From positions 1,476,001 through 1,540,000 of the forward strand of contig JANUWF010003370.1 of the NCBI GenBank assembly GCA_026120185.1: a DNA stretch of 64,000 bases, in the 5' to 3' direction. Both the position numbers and the translations under genes were made by a program. The notes under the pieces are model-generated. The model saw only the letters and a list, made by a program, of their open reading frames with translations, searched no databases and was not told the DNA's origin. The DNA comes from Voacanga thouarsii (lineage: Eukaryota > Streptophyta > Magnoliopsida > Gentianales > Apocynaceae). Shown here piece by piece: positions 21,685-33,302 of this stretch (within the stretch, counting starts at the first letter, position 1; each line of letters opens with the position of its first letter).

Positions 21685-23699
21685 TGATGTGTCCGGACTT
21701 GGGTATATAAATCATACAAAAACTAAACACATTCCCAATCAAGTTTAAATTAAAACGTTCAACCCAAATCACATATATGAGCAAGCGTACTCATCATTAA
21801 CCGAGCATAGGATTTTTAAATGAGTGTCGATCCTCCAGAAACAAGTAGACATTAATTACATTTCTTTCATTATTTAACCAACTCGATAAAGTAAAAAAAA
21901 AAAAGAGAAAATCAAAATCAAAATATATACATGTCAAGGATGGAGAAGTATGTAATTCAAACAACTGTTTAGACAAACATGACCTCAAAGGACCTAACCA
22001 TTATCATAACTAATCACTCTATTGGTATCATGAAGGATTAAGATAGGCTCACTTCTTTTTCAATCCATAATATCACTATCTTCTAGATAAATTAAAATCA
22101 CTTGGTCTCATCTCAACTAATTCACCTAAGAGATGCATTAAACACAATCATTGATTAAATTCCCTTGGTCTCGGCGAATTTATAACTTGAAATAAACCAA
22201 TGAATCCTTGGTCTCGGCAGACATCAATTAACCTTTAATTACCTAGTCCTCATCAACTAACCCCCTTAGTCTCGGCGAGTTACTTGACAACAAATATGAA
22301 ATCAATCAATCGAAACTACTATCAACCCCCTTGGTCTCAGCGAGTTAATAGGAAGAACCAACCAACTAACCTCGTAATAAGCACAAGTAATTAAATACCA
22401 AGAAAAATAATCAATCAATCAAAAGATCAAATACTCTAAATATCATGAATGTCTAAAACAATGTCAAACTACAATAAAACAATTAACATATCATTGTTTA
22501 AGAAAAAGAAAACAAAGGAAAGAAATAAATACTCATAGACAAGCCTTCTTTTTCTTCCTTTATAGACCCTCTTGTACAACCCTCCTTGAACTATTTATCT
22601 CTCTCGGAAAAATATTGGTGATGCACTTTAAAATAAATCTACATCCCTACATTGTGCACCTCCCTTTTCTAGGGTAAATTGGCCTTTTTTTTATAAGCTC
22701 ACAAAGTTCCTAAAAGAATCCTAAATAAAGAAAAAGTAATTACCTAAAGAAATCAAAAACCAAAAAGGAGTAATAAAAGCTAAATAAAAATCTAATAAAG
22801 ACCTAAATAACAAAACACTAAATAAGTCCACCATCTTTGACTTTGTGAAATTGGAAATTCAATTTGACTTCAATTTGGACTTCAATTGGATTCTTGATTT
22901 GGACTTGTCGTTTTCTACTGAACAAATTGATGTCTGAATTGGAATTGTGGAATTGCTTCAATTGTTGAAGTTAACTTCTAATTGAAGCCGTGTGCAAGCT
23001 ACTGAAAATTACTGCTGCCTTTGTCTTCTTGCATTGCTAACTGAGCTGTTTCTTGTTCTTTTGTTGCAATCAGCTCGCCATCCAAGCCACACTGCTGCCG
23101 AAATTGTGTTCTCTTCTTCTTCTCTCTTTTTTTTTTTTTTTTCTGTCATTGCACCAGCTCAATTGAGCCAGCGCTTGCTTTTCCTTTCCTCAGCTCAATT
23201 GAGCTGCAAATCACCTCTCTTTGCTGCTGAATTTCTGCTCACTTTTTCCTTCTCCTATTGCTTTTGTTCTTTCTTTGCTTTAGTCGTCTTTGTGGACTTT
23301 TTTTTTGCACCTGAGCCCCACTGAATTCAATCAATTCTTTGTTGCTTTGTTTGTTGTTGCTTTTGTTGTCGGCTTTGGCTAGCTTAGCCGTGAGCCATGA
23401 CTAATTTCTTCCTTTTCATTTCAATTGTAGTAGCCTTTGTTGACTTTCAATTGCTCTGCACTTCCTTGTTTTTCCAGTGGAAGACCGGCGCCTGCTGTCC
23501 TTCTCGGAACCGGCACCGCCTATACTCTGCTTTGTGACGATTTTGCTTTATTTTATCCCTAAAATCTGAAATAATACACAAAATACCTTTTCAAGGGTAA
23601 AATCTCAATTATGAAGGAATATGGCTAGTTATTTCACAAAATATATAACAAAATAATATCAAATAATTAGAAAAAATATAACTAATTTAGGCCCTATCA
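21685..23699 (-). repeat. G4 5' LTR (2015 bp)
   Basis: Minus strand TGATAGGGCCTAAATTAG to ACACATCA, next to the primer site. It carries the unduplicated version of the 188-bp segment plus an extra GC-rich insert (GCCTGCTGTCCTTCTCGG near 23490). Its start matches the G3 LTR (TGATAGGGCCTAAATTAGTA). Confidence 0.93.
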
Positions 23700-23704
23700 A
23701 TGCC

Positions 23705-24403
23705 CAAATATGCAAAGTTCCTCAAAAGCATGCTTGTCAACAAAAAGAGGTTGGAAGAACTATCCACTATTGTTTTCAATAAAGAATACTCTGCCATCTT
23801 GCAAGACTAACAGACATTGCCACGAAAAGAAAATGATCCAGGGAGTTTTTCTATTCCTTGTCTTGTTGGTACTCTTATATTTTGCAATGCATTAGCTGAA
23901 TTAGGTGCTAGCATTAATCTTTTGCCTTACAAAACTTTCAAAAAGCTAGGCCTAGGTGAGCCCAAGCCCACTAGGATAAGTATTCAACTTACGGATAGAT
24001 CTATTAAATATTCTAGGGGAATATTTGAAGATGTATTGATTAAAATGGATAGATTTATATTTCCTGTGAATTTTATTATTCTTGATATGGATGAAGATTT
24101 CAAAGTTCCTTTAATCCTAGGTCGACTCTTTCTAGCTACGGCCAAAGCATTAATTGATGTGTATAGGGGAACATTGACACTTAGGGTTGGGGATGAAGAA
24201 GTTATTATCAAAATCCACAAAAGCATGCAACATCCTATATCTTTTGATGATTCTTGTCTAAGGATTAATATTCTTGATGAGTTTATTTTTGAGTTTGTGC
24301 AAGAATTATTTGTCAATCTCTCTATGGACTTGATGGAACAAATAATTACATATTTGGAGGATTCAAATAAGGGTCGTGAGTTGGGAGAATTTGAAAAAAA
24401 TTG
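23705..24403 (+). pseudogene. G1 aspartic protease region
   Basis: An upstream frame gives KYAKFLKSMLVNKKRLEEL and S-ILQ. The frame from 23817 has 195 codons and covers the retropepsin fold: DPGSFSIPC at residues 7-15, the active-site loop ALAELGASINL at 25-35, LGLGEPKPT at 45-53, RSIKYSRGI, then PLILGRLFLATAKALIDV, the second half of the fold. The catalytic Asp of the DLGAS loop is Glu (residue 28, codon at 23898-23900), which would abolish activity. A stop in the LPRKENDPG junction separates it from gag. Intact proteins cut Gag-Pol into its parts. Confidence 0.88.
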
Positions 24404-24669
24404 ACAAAAGCATTTTGAGATGGATGAAGTTATCCATTGAGGAACCATCAGAATTTAAATTAAAAGACCTCCTCGAGCATTTGGAATATGCAATTTTGGG
24501 CTAACAGAGGAAAATTGCCAGTGATCACAGCAAAAAACCTCCCTTGTGAACAAAAGACCAAATTTGTAAGTCTATTGAGAAAAATATAAGAGAGTCATAT
24601 CATGGAAAATCATAGATATTAAGGGAATTAGCCCTCCTTTTACACTCCCAAAATTTTCTTAGAAGAAGG
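24404..24669 (+). pseudogene. G1 reverse transcriptase, N-terminal segment
   Basis: Read with stops and shifts, it gives PSIEEPSEFKLKDLLEHLEYAILG, the conserved lead-in to RT in this branch, then a degraded KGISP-TLP segment. It ends at 24669, where the solo Copia LTR interrupts the gene. The frame resumes at 26698 with TKPVVKPQHRLNP. A good test of the insertion is that the two pieces meet in the family order. Confidence 0.8.
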
Positions 24670-26692
24670 TGTTGGATTGTATGCCCTCTTAGACTAGGTT
24701 TCTGATGTAAAATCGAATATTTTAATAAAAGAATTTATTTTTAGAAATTGTTTGTGAATTTACTTTTTGCTTGTGCACGACTTTCATTTAGAATAAACCC
24801 ATTGTGTTTAAATAAGTAATCCATGTGAATGGAGGTCTTTCACAATAAGGTATGGATCACGGGTTATTTAACACATAAACATTTGTTCTTAACCTATTGA
24901 TGAGACTGGGAACCTCATCATATTATTATGTTATGAATTCCAAATGGGGAATGGCTTACCTTTAGCCAGTGAGTAGTCCACTCACTTCATGACATAAGCG
25001 TATTTCGAATACGTAGGACAGGATCTGTAGTAGTGGTTTCTAAAAGTACTATATGATAGAAACCTAGACTAGTACCGCTACAGCGTGGACTAGTACTCTA
25101 CGACTTGAGTATGAGTTGGTGGTCTGGCGAAGCTGGAAGCATATACTCTGATTTGCTATAGTTGAGGTTCTATCATAGGACCAATATACTTGCATGTTGG
25201 GTATGTGTGGCTAGTTAGTTAAGACAGACTTGTACAAGAAAGTTTCTACACTATATCGCCCCTTGTGGTTGTCCGAATGGTCTAAAATGTCCAGGGCCCT
25301 GGGAAACATGACTTGGATGTTTGCTTTAGGGTAGCTCCCTTGGAAAGCGGAAACACTCCAGGAAGTCGTGGATCATTGGACTAGAAGCCTAAGGATGGTA
25401 GATGTCATTTAGAGGGGTGTTAGTATACTTCTTCCTGTCTAAATGTACGGCGATATGTAGAGGGGTATTTTAGTCATTTCACCTGTAGGTCGGAGACTTT
25501 GCTAATGCAGCATTGTCCTTGGGGTCAATATTTCCTTATGGTGATATTAGGAAATATTTAAAATGCAAAATACAACTATTTATATAGCAGGGGTATTTTG
25601 GTCATTTTAGCAGCCAAGGCGATGTGTCTTTTTGGTCCTCGGAATAGCCCGTAAGTCCTAACTAATTTTGGGTTGAGGAATTGGTCTCAGTTGAAGAGGA
25701 TTTTATTTTATTTTATTTTATTTTGTTCAGGAAGTCTAATTTATTATTAGACTAGAATAAAATAAAAAAATAAATAAATAAAATAGGAGTTGAGAGAAAT
25801 TAATTATCTGGTTTAATTGGTTAATTAACTATTCAGGGCCTAGGTCCAGCATGAATAACTAGAAAATTAACCTGGGCTTAAACTAGGAGAAATAATTAAT
25901 GTTTAATTATTTATTGGGTTATTTATATAGGCCCAAGAAATAAATAATTAAAGGTTAATTGTTATGGTTCATTTGGGCTCATTAATTATTTATTGGGTTG
26001 TTTATATAAGCTCAGGAAATAAATAATTAATATTTATTATTTTGGGCCTTTTGGGTCCAGGAAAAATAATAAAATTTATTTTGGCCCAATAGCTTGGACC
26101 ATAGGGTTTTTTCCAGATACGGTTAAGAAGAGTTTAGGGTTAAGCCAAACTAATTCTCAGGATAACATTCGGGTATTTTGAAATATGATATCCCGGGGAT
26201 ATGTTTATCAGAGATTGAGAGACCTAATTTTGGCTAACTAATAAACAAGTCTCTGGTAGAGGAAAACCATAATCTCCTAACCAACACAGAGCCTCATGCC
26301 ACTCTCTCATTCTCACGCCTCCCTCCTTCTCTGTTTCTTCTTGTTTTCTTTGCTAACCAATATCAAGAGAACCAAGGAGATTTGAGAATGTTCCTCCTCA
26401 CCATTGTGTTCACCGACTAGAGGTTGGGCAGAGGAATATTCCGAGAGCTGAAAAGCTTGGTGTTCATGCAAACAAGGCGAAGTAGAAGGCTAGCGGGTTT
26501 TCAACTGAAAGCTTCTTCAATTGGGCAAGGCGACGCGATTCCTATCATTCAATCTACTTCTACTCAACCTAGAAGGCTTAAGGAGCGCAAATGTATGATC
26601 TCCAAGCTTCCATGTGGCCTTTAAGGCTTGCGTTTTTTTTTTCCCTCTGTTTTTCCCGTAACTGCATGATGCTCTCTGTTTTTCGTTCCTTA
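24670..26692 (+). mobile_element. Solo Copia LTR (family LTR-B) inside G1 RT
   Basis: 2023 bp, TGTTGGATTGTATGCC to TTCGTTCCTTA, aligned with the LTRs of Copia A and B. The perfect duplication GAAGG lies at 24665-24669 and 26693-26697. The last bases are TTA where Copia B has TTCA, so the terminal CA is damaged. There is no primer site or interior: a solo LTR. A frame running from its end into RT (26591-26887) is an accident of the insertion, not a fusion gene. Confidence 0.93.
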
Positions 26693-26697
26693 GAAGG

Positions 26698-27444
26698 AAC
26701 CAAACCTGTAGTGAAACCCCAACATAGGTTGAACCCAAATATAAGCGATGTGGTCAAAGGTAAGGTGATTAAACTTATAGATTCCGACATCATTTACCCT
26801 ATTTCTAACAGTATTTGGGTAAGTCCAACACAAGTGGTACCAAAGAAGAGAGGGATGACGGTGAGCCCAAATGAAAAAATGAGTTGATCCCAATGAGATT
26901 GGTAACCGGTTGGAGGGTTTACACTGATTATAGAAAATTAAATGAGGCAACTAGAAAGGACCATTTTCCTCTCCTATTTATTGACTGAATGTTAAAAAGA
27001 TTAGTCAAACATGAGTATTATTGCTTTTTAGATAGTTTTTTTTTTTTTGTTACTTTGAAATTCCCATAGTCCTAAAAGATCAAGAGAAGACTACATTTAC
27101 ATTCTCTTTTGGTACTTTTGCATATCATCATATGCCTTTTGGTCTTTGCAATGGTCCCGAAACTTTCTAAAGATGTATGATGATTATCTTCGAAGGACAT
27201 GTAGAAGATATCATAGAGGTATTATGGATAATTTTTCTATTTTTGATAATTCTTTTGACTTATGTTTAGCCAATTTAGAAAATGTGCTTTAAAGGTGTCA
27301 AGAGACCAATCTTATACTTAATTGAAAAAATGTCACTTCATGGTGTAAGAAGGTATTGTATTAGGACACAAGATTTCAAGGAAAGGTATTAAGGTTGATA
27401 GAGCGAAAATTGAGGCAATTGAGAAACTTCCTCCTCCCACTTCC
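26698..27444 (+). pseudogene. G1 reverse transcriptase, catalytic part
   Basis: It starts with VKPQHRLNPNISDVVKGKV and YPISNSIWVSPTQVVPKKRG, RT blocks of the Athila/Tat branch. Next come a degraded GWRVCIDYRKLN region and a T run (27039-27050). A DQEKTTFTFPFGTFAYHHMPFGL-like stretch follows near 27080, then a degraded MDD box. The catalytic box reads MDN (27224-27232), so the second Asp is lost. CQETNLILN and [21 protein letters not shown] close the domain. There are many stops and frameshifts. In active relatives it copies the RNA genome from the tRNA-Asp primer. Confidence 0.87.
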
Positions 27445-27996
27445 GTGAAAACGATTCAAGAATTTCTTGGTCATACAGGTTTTTATAGGAGGTTTATCTT
27501 GGACTTTTCAAAAATTTCTAAACCTCTTACTTTTTTACTTGAAAAATATGTCGTTTTTTATTTTAATGAAAAATGTCTCAATACTTTTAATGTGCTTAAA
27601 AAGAAATTGATTAACTCTCCTATTTTAATTGCACTGGATTGGTCTCTTCCTTTTGAATTAATATGTGATGCAAGTGATTATGCAGTAGGCGCGGTGCTTG
27701 GACAAAGGAGGAATAAGCATTTTCAACCAATCTACTATGCAAGTAAAACTCTTACGGAGGCACAAGAGAACTACACCACAATAGAGAAAGAATTGCTTGT
27801 AATAGTGCTTGCTTTTGATAAATTTCATTCTTATCTTGTTTTGTCCAAAGTCATTGTATATACAGACTATTCCGCTCTTAAATACCTACTAACCAAGCAT
27901 GATTCCAAACCAAGATTGATAAGATGGGTTTTATTCTTACAGGAATTTGACTTGGAAATTAGGGATAAAAAGGTGCAGAAAATTTGACTGCGAATC
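27445..27996 (+). pseudogene. G1 RT connection and RNase H
   Basis: A 180-codon open stretch: [16 protein letters not shown] is the end of the RT/RH connector. [16 protein letters not shown] holds the first catalytic Asp (residue 75), [11 protein letters not shown] the Glu (about residue 114-116) and [12 protein letters not shown] the second Asp (141). The usual His of TDH is Tyr. It ends in [17 protein letters not shown]. This is the best-preserved pol domain of G1, still with the acidic triad, but without a usable upstream frame. Confidence 0.88.
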
Positions 27997-29392
27997 ACTT
28001 ATCTAGGTTTGAAAATCCAAACCTAGAACCATTGCCGAAGGGGATATAAATGACACCTTTCCGAATGAACAACTTCTACTACTGTTGATGGTGAGATTTC
28101 TCAAACACCTTGGTATGCAGATTTTGCTAATTATTTAGTTGTAGGAATTGTTCCAGAGGATTTCACAACAAAACAAAAGAAGAAATTCCTTTCCGAGGTA
28201 AAGTATTACTTTTGGGAAGATCTTTACTTGTTCAAGTATTGTGTAGTTCAAATCATTCGGAGATGTGTAGATTCCATGAAAAGTATAAACATCTTGAAAC
28301 ATTGTCATGAAGGACCCACGGAAGGCCACAACCAAGCTAACAACACGGGATGGAAGATGCTTGAGTCCGAATTTTATTGGCCATCAATCTTTAAGGACTC
28401 TCACAGGTTTGTTAAAAATTGTGATATGTGTCAACGTATAAGTAACATTTCTAAATCTAATGAGATGCCATTATAAATTTTTCAAGCTTGTGAAATTTTT
28501 TATTGTTGGGGGATTGATTTCATTGGCCCTTTTCCTAATTCTTTGGGTAACAAATACATCTTGATTGCAATTGAGTATGTGTCTAAGTGGGTTGAGGTAC
28601 AAGCCTTGCCTACTAACGATGCTCGGGTTGCAGTCAAATTCCTTAAAAATCTTTTCACTTATTTTGGGGTACCTAAGGTACTCATTGGTGATAGGGGACA
28701 CACTTTTGCAATACCCAATTAGATAAAGTTCTCAAACATTTAGGGGTTACTCATAAGGTTGCTACTCCCTATTGCCCCCAAACAAATGGCCAAGCTGAGG
28801 TGTAAATTAAGAGTTAAAAGGAATTTTGGAAAAAGTGGTTAATCATGTAAGGAAGAATTGGAGTTTGAAATTAGATGATACTCTTTGGGCTTACAGGACT
28901 ACTTTCAAAACTCCTATTAGTACAACCCCCTATAGATTGGTGTATGGAAAGTCATGTCATCTACCGGTGGAAGTTAAACATAGGGCTCATTGGGCAATTA
29001 AACTTGTCAATTTTGACCTTTACCTTGCATGAGAGCAAAGATTACTTCAAGTGAATGAGTTGGAGGAGTGGCATAATGATGCTTATTATAATTCTCAGAT
29101 TTACAAAGATAAGATGAAACGTTGGCATGATAGACATATTCATTCTCCTCAAGAATTCAAAGAAGGGGACAAGGTGCTATTATTTAACTCTAGGCTCAGA
29201 CTTTTTCTGAGTAAGTTGAAATCAAGATGGTCGGGGTCATATGAGGTACATAAAGTTTGTATATTTGGAGTTATTAAGGTTTCTCACCCAACTAAGGAGA
29301 TCTTTAAGATAAATGGAAGTCGAGTGAAACCGTATTTGGGAGAAGAACTTAGCACTTTAGAGCATCTCGATGTTACCCTCTATAATTTATGA
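27997..29392 (+). pseudogene. G1 integrase
   Basis: After a degraded [12 protein letters not shown] and a broken linker, the frame at 28228-28476 contains the zinc domain (HCHEGPTEGH then CDMCQR) and FYWPSIFKD. 28491-28800 gives the core: [19 protein letters not shown] with the first Asp, [10 protein letters not shown] with the second, and QAEV with the Glu, across a stop and a shift. 28826-29032 continues with [19 protein letters not shown]. 29051-29392 is the C-terminal part (YKDKMKRWHD, GDKVLLFNSRLRLF, LKSRWSGSYEV, INGSRVKPYL), typical of the Athila/Tat branch. Not functional as it stands. Confidence 0.88.
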
Positions 29393-30723
29393 TTTTTCTT
29401 TGGTCTTTTTTACTTCTTTTTATTTGTACTATTTTTATGGTACTTTTCTTTTTTCTTTTTCTAGATTTATGTTTTCTATTTTTGTTTCTTTTATTTTTAG
29501 TTAGGTACCTTTCTCTAATGACTCCTGGTGGTGGATTCACACATGTTGGAACCAATTCGCAATGGAAGTATTTTCTTTTCTCTATTCTTTCCCTTTATTT
29601 ATTTTTGTCCATTGGCTTTGCTTTTATTGTTATATTTTTTGCTATTGATGATAATGTCCAATTTAAGTGTGGGGGAGAGTTTAGTATTGAAGATATTTTC
29701 CATATACATTGTGTACATTATGGTATTTATGTGGCCAAATTTTTCCAAATTTTTTGTGGTTTTTCATTGTTTAGCAAGGTTGTAATTCTCTTTCTTACGT
29801 GGATATGAGTTTCGTCATTCATTTGGTGGATTTTCATTAACGAATTGGTTTATTAGATAGGATATTTTTAAGACTTGAGAATTTGGATTAATCTTGTTTA
29901 TGCATTAGTGTTTAAGTATTATTTGACCAATCTAGTTTAAATATAGAGAATATGATGAATATGGGAAAAGTTATTAGCTAACTTTTGTATTATAGGTTTA
30001 AATTTGCTTAACTTTGAGTTGTGATAAAGAATATAAGGAAAAAACATCATTGAGTGAAAAAAAAAAAAACATGTGGAAAAACATTGATTGTGAGTTGAAG
30101 ATTGAGAAAAATGAGTTGATTGTTGATGGAGCAAAAAATGTTTTTGCTGGATTATGGGGGCCATCGGATATTGAAGAGAAATCCACTTTCTCAAGGCTAT
30201 TAATTCTTGAAAGTAAAAGAGATAAAATATGTTAAAAAAAAATTATGAGTGATGACTAAAAGGGGGCCAATACGGTGTGTGAAGAGAAATTCATTCACTT
30301 GAGGCTCTCTATTCCCTAAGTCATTGAAAAAATTGAGAGAAAAAAACATTAGAGTGTTTTCCTTGAATCATGACTTGAGTTGTGCAATTTTTGGATTTAT
30401 AATGCTTGAGTTGGTAGATAGCTTACTCGTACGATTCATGTTGTCTATGTTTTTACTTGAAGTGTGAAATGATTTTCTGAGACTAAGGTGTAAACTTGAT
30501 GAATTTGACTTCAAGATTTTGTGATGTTTTATCAAATGATTCAAATTGTGATTATTTTAAAAGGGTTAAATGAATGGCAAAGTTCTATCTAGAGTTTGAA
30601 GGGAAGTTATTAGCCTTGTTATGATTCAAATTTTGGAAGAATGAAAGCTTGTATTTGCTTGATTATTTTCTTGACTTAAATGTATTGCTTGAGGACAAGC
30701 AAAGGTTCAAGTGTGGGGAAATG
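29393..30723 (+). other. G1 3' untranslated region
   Basis: Non-coding and T-rich at first. It contains one internal motif (GATAATGTCC then AATTTAAGTGTGGGGGAG, 29645-29679) and a block shared with G2 and G4 (GGGGGCCAATACGGTGTGTG near 30262). CTTGAGGACAAGCAAAGG and the polypurine tract follow just before the LTR. No third ORF like that of G2 is visible here. Confidence 0.8.
30711..30723 (+). other. G1 polypurine tract
   Basis: GTGTGGGGAAATG immediately precedes the 3' LTR start. The same word occurs before the G2 LTRs at 41119 and, mutated, at 38652 and 61950. Confidence 0.8.
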
Positions 30724-32164
30724 TGATAGGGGCTAAATTTATCACTATTTTCCTAGTCATTTAAGGCTAATTGGAGAAACGTTTGATATAATAACTAGGC
30801 ATATTCCTTCCTATTTGATATTTTACTTATGAAAAGTGTATTGGGTGAATTTGTGTAGGATTCAAGAGATTTCGAGTAAAAAGAGAAATTTTCCAACATG
30901 CACTTGGCACCAGGTCTGGCTACTGCACCAGCACAAGGTCCACCTTGGAGAAACAAAGCAAAGTCCAGGAGAAAAGGAGAATGCACATGGCGCAAGGTGG
31001 GTCAAAGTGACCCAGTGCCAGGTCCATTCCGTATAATGATGATTTTGTGCACAACTTTGGTATTTTCCAAAGGATTTTGGTATTTTCCAAATACTAATGG
31101 GCCAAGACTTCTCAAGCCACAAATTTTGGTATCAAGGGGGCTATAAAAACGAGAAAAACTTAAGAAAAAGTAGTAAATCCAAGGATCAAAACTTCTAATC
31201 ACTCAAAAGAAGGAGAGATTCATCATTCAAGGAGGATTATTCAAGAAAGTTTTCAAAGAGAAGAAGAATGGCTTGTCTATGAGTTCTTTCTTTTGCTTTT
31301 GTTTTCTTTTTCTAGACTGATGATGTAATTAATGTTTTCATTGTAATTTGACATTGTTTTGGGATTTATGATTTTTGGATTAATTTAGCTATTTGATCAA
31401 TTTTTAATTATTCTTGATATTTGATTACTTGATTTTATTTGATAGGGTGATGGAGTTAAATTTATGTCTAATGGACTTGGGAAATGAAGTTAGATTAAGT
31501 TTAATTTAGTCAATTCTACATATTTGTTATTTCTTAAAGGACTTGGGAAATGAAGTTAAGACAAGAACTAAAGTGCCCAAATATTAATTGATTTCGCCTA
31601 GAGTATAGGGTTATTAGCTAATTTTATATTCATTATCACCTAGAGTATAGGGATAATTTATGAGGAATTAAGTTTAATGCATTTTCTGGTTGTTTTAGTG
31701 CAATTGGAAAATCTGCTAATTTAATCAAGAGATAATGATTCCATGGATTGGGAAAGAAGTGGAGTCGATATAAGTGAATTCATGACTTGAAAAATGATTG
31801 AATTTTACTTTATATTCCTTCATGATGCCAATATGATGATTAATTGAGATAGTTGTTAAATGGTTCATGGTCATGTTTTCTAGGATAGTTATCTAAGTTG
31901 TATATTTCTACACCTTTGAATTGTACATATTTCTTTATTTTCTTTTATTATCTTATCACTTTATTTGGTTGGTTAAGCAATGAATGAAAAGTGATCAGTG
32001 TGTATTTATTCCTTTGAGGATTAATACTAGTTAATTTTCTATACTATATTTGCGATAAATATACTTGCTCGTATGTGTATTTTGAGATTAATGTTTAAAT
32101 TAAAACTTGGTTAAGGGATGGATTTAAATTTAATGATTTTTATACACCTAAAATTTATTCATCA
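30724..32164 (+). repeat. G1 3' LTR
   Basis: 1441 bp, TGATAGGGGCTAAATTT to AATTTATTCATCA, followed by the GAAAG target duplication. TATAAAAA at 31142-31149. The GC-rich U3 block lies at 30900-31030. Confidence 0.93.
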
Positions 32165-32219
32165 GAAAGTCTTAAGGCCATAGTCTAAGGTCTTAGTCAC
32201 CAAGTCATCTTCTTTAAGA
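32165..32219 (+). pseudogene. Copia A gag, short piece between G1 and the CACTA element
   Basis: GAAAGTCTTAAGGCC... to TCTTCTTTAAGA aligns with Copia B 48236-48285 (GAAGGTTACGAAGCC to TCTTCCTCCAGA). It therefore links the gag pieces on both sides and fixes the exact insertion points of G1 and of the CACTA element. Confidence 0.85.
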
Positions 32220-32235
32220 CACTACAGGAAAAGTG

Positions 32236-32560
32236 TCCTTTAGTGACAATGTAATGTTGTTATTAAATGAAAAAATGTTGTCACTAAAGACCCTTAGTGA
32301 CGAAAAGTTTGTTGTCACTTGAATGTCACTAAATCTGTCGCTAAAGGTATGGAGTGACGACAACTTATTCTTGTCACTGAAGCTTGACTTTTAGTGACAA
32401 AATTCCATTGTCACTAATGTAATCAAGCAATAGTGACAACATTTCTTGTCACTAATTCATTACAAATGTTGTCACTATTACCTATATCTTGTCACTAATG
32501 ATCATTCATTAGTGACAACAACCACATATATTAGTAACAACTAAATTTCTTATCACTAAT
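32236..32560. repeat. CACTA 5' subterminal repeat array (TTAGTGACAA)
   Basis: More than a dozen copies of TTAGTGACAA or its complement TTGTCACTAA, spaced roughly 10-30 bp apart, many arranged as back-to-back inverted pairs. In En/Spm such subterminal repeats bind the TNPA protein. The same role here is inferred. Confidence 0.88.
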
Positions 32561-33060
32561 TTATTTTTTAGCCAAAAATTGTTTAAATTTATAATTTAGC
32601 ATGGTCCACGGGAACACATCATATCTGATCGAAGCTCCCTTACTAAAATTTTTAAAAATTTTAATTTAGCATGGTTCACGTGAACTCGCCACATCGGATC
32701 ACAACTTCTCAAGAGCATGGCCCACATAAACCTGCCACAACGGATCATAACTCTAAATTAACTTGAAATTGAGAGTTAAGTGAGGCAACGAAAATTCAAT
32801 CCTGCGACCTCGTGCATAGAGACCTTGTGTCTCAACTGCTGGGCCAAGCCACTTTATGTGCTATAATCTTATTTTTTTCATTTAAATTATTCGTCATAAC
32901 TTTCAAATTTTTGAAACAATAATATAATATAAAAATACAATAATTATATTAAATTTTTTTTGAAACAACGTAATTCAATATAATAAAAATATTTATATTT
33001 ATATAAATTATATAAATTTAAAATTTTATATATTGTTAATTAAAGTATTATTTTTATATA
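32561..33060. other. CACTA interior with two related 45-bp blocks
   Basis: TAATTTAGCATGGTCCACGG at about 32599 and TAATTTAGCATGGTTCACGT at about 32660 head two diverged copies of one block. A stretch ending CTGCTGGGCCAAGCCAC (32838-32854) is of the kind often seen inside plant CACTA elements. The remainder is AT-rich and non-coding. Confidence 0.6.
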
Positions 33061-33259
33061 ATGATTTTAAACATACAGATTTATTAAAAAAATTTATACA
33101 AATATATATCTAATACAAACATATATATATAAATTTATATATATACTATGTAAATATATATATACACACACACACACATGCATACCACATACTATAGATA
33201 TACATACTACATAAATTTATATCTATATATACACACATATATATGTTCGTATATATATG

Positions 33260-33302
<43 letters not shown>

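Larger units (their letters stand above)
16494..23699 (-). mobile_element. Complete non-autonomous Gypsy LTR element G4 (minus strand)
   Basis: 7206 bp with LTRs at 21685-23699 (5') and 16494-18741 (3'), flanked by perfect ATGCC duplications at 16489-16493 and 23700-23704. Primer site and polypurine tract are in the right places for a minus-strand element. The 2.9-kb interior (18742-21684) encodes no gag, protease, RT or integrase. It is homologous to G3's interior, sharing a GGGAGTATT-type block and a repeated GTGGGGGAG motif. It was inserted into G1 at the gag-protease junction. Its mobility would have depended on proteins from a relative. Confidence 0.93.
14335..32164 (+). mobile_element. 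Ty3/Gypsy element G1 (Athila/Tat branch) with nested insertions
   Basis: It has paired LTRs (14335-15780 and 30724-32164), a tRNA-Asp-type primer site, gag, protease, RT, RNase H, integrase and a polypurine tract. A perfect 5-bp duplication GAAAG flanks it at 14330-14334 and 32165-32169, inside the gag of Copia A. G4 (16494-23699) and a solo Copia LTR (24670-26692) are nested in it. Without them the element is about 8.6 kb. The pol order PR-RT-RH-IN is Gypsy. The protein wording (LGLGEPKPT, RSIKYSRGI, QVVPKK-GMTV, SRWSGSYEV) matches the Athila/Tat branch. Pol is broken by frameshifts and by loss of key residues. Confidence 0.93.

Noticed and set aside
26591..26887. Possible fusion gene with a novel N-terminus and an RT-like C-terminus
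   Set aside because: The first half is the end of a solo Copia LTR and the second half is G1 RT. The GAAGG target duplication marks the join.
29373..29808. Overlapping hydrophobic and basic frames after G1 integrase
   Set aside because: T-rich 3' untranslated region of G1. The frames include the conserved polypurine motif and are not conserved as protein.
32236..32560. CRISPR-like array of short repeats
   Set aside because: Repeats are 10 bp, in both orientations and irregularly spaced, and are mirrored at the other end of a CACTA element. They are subterminal repeats.
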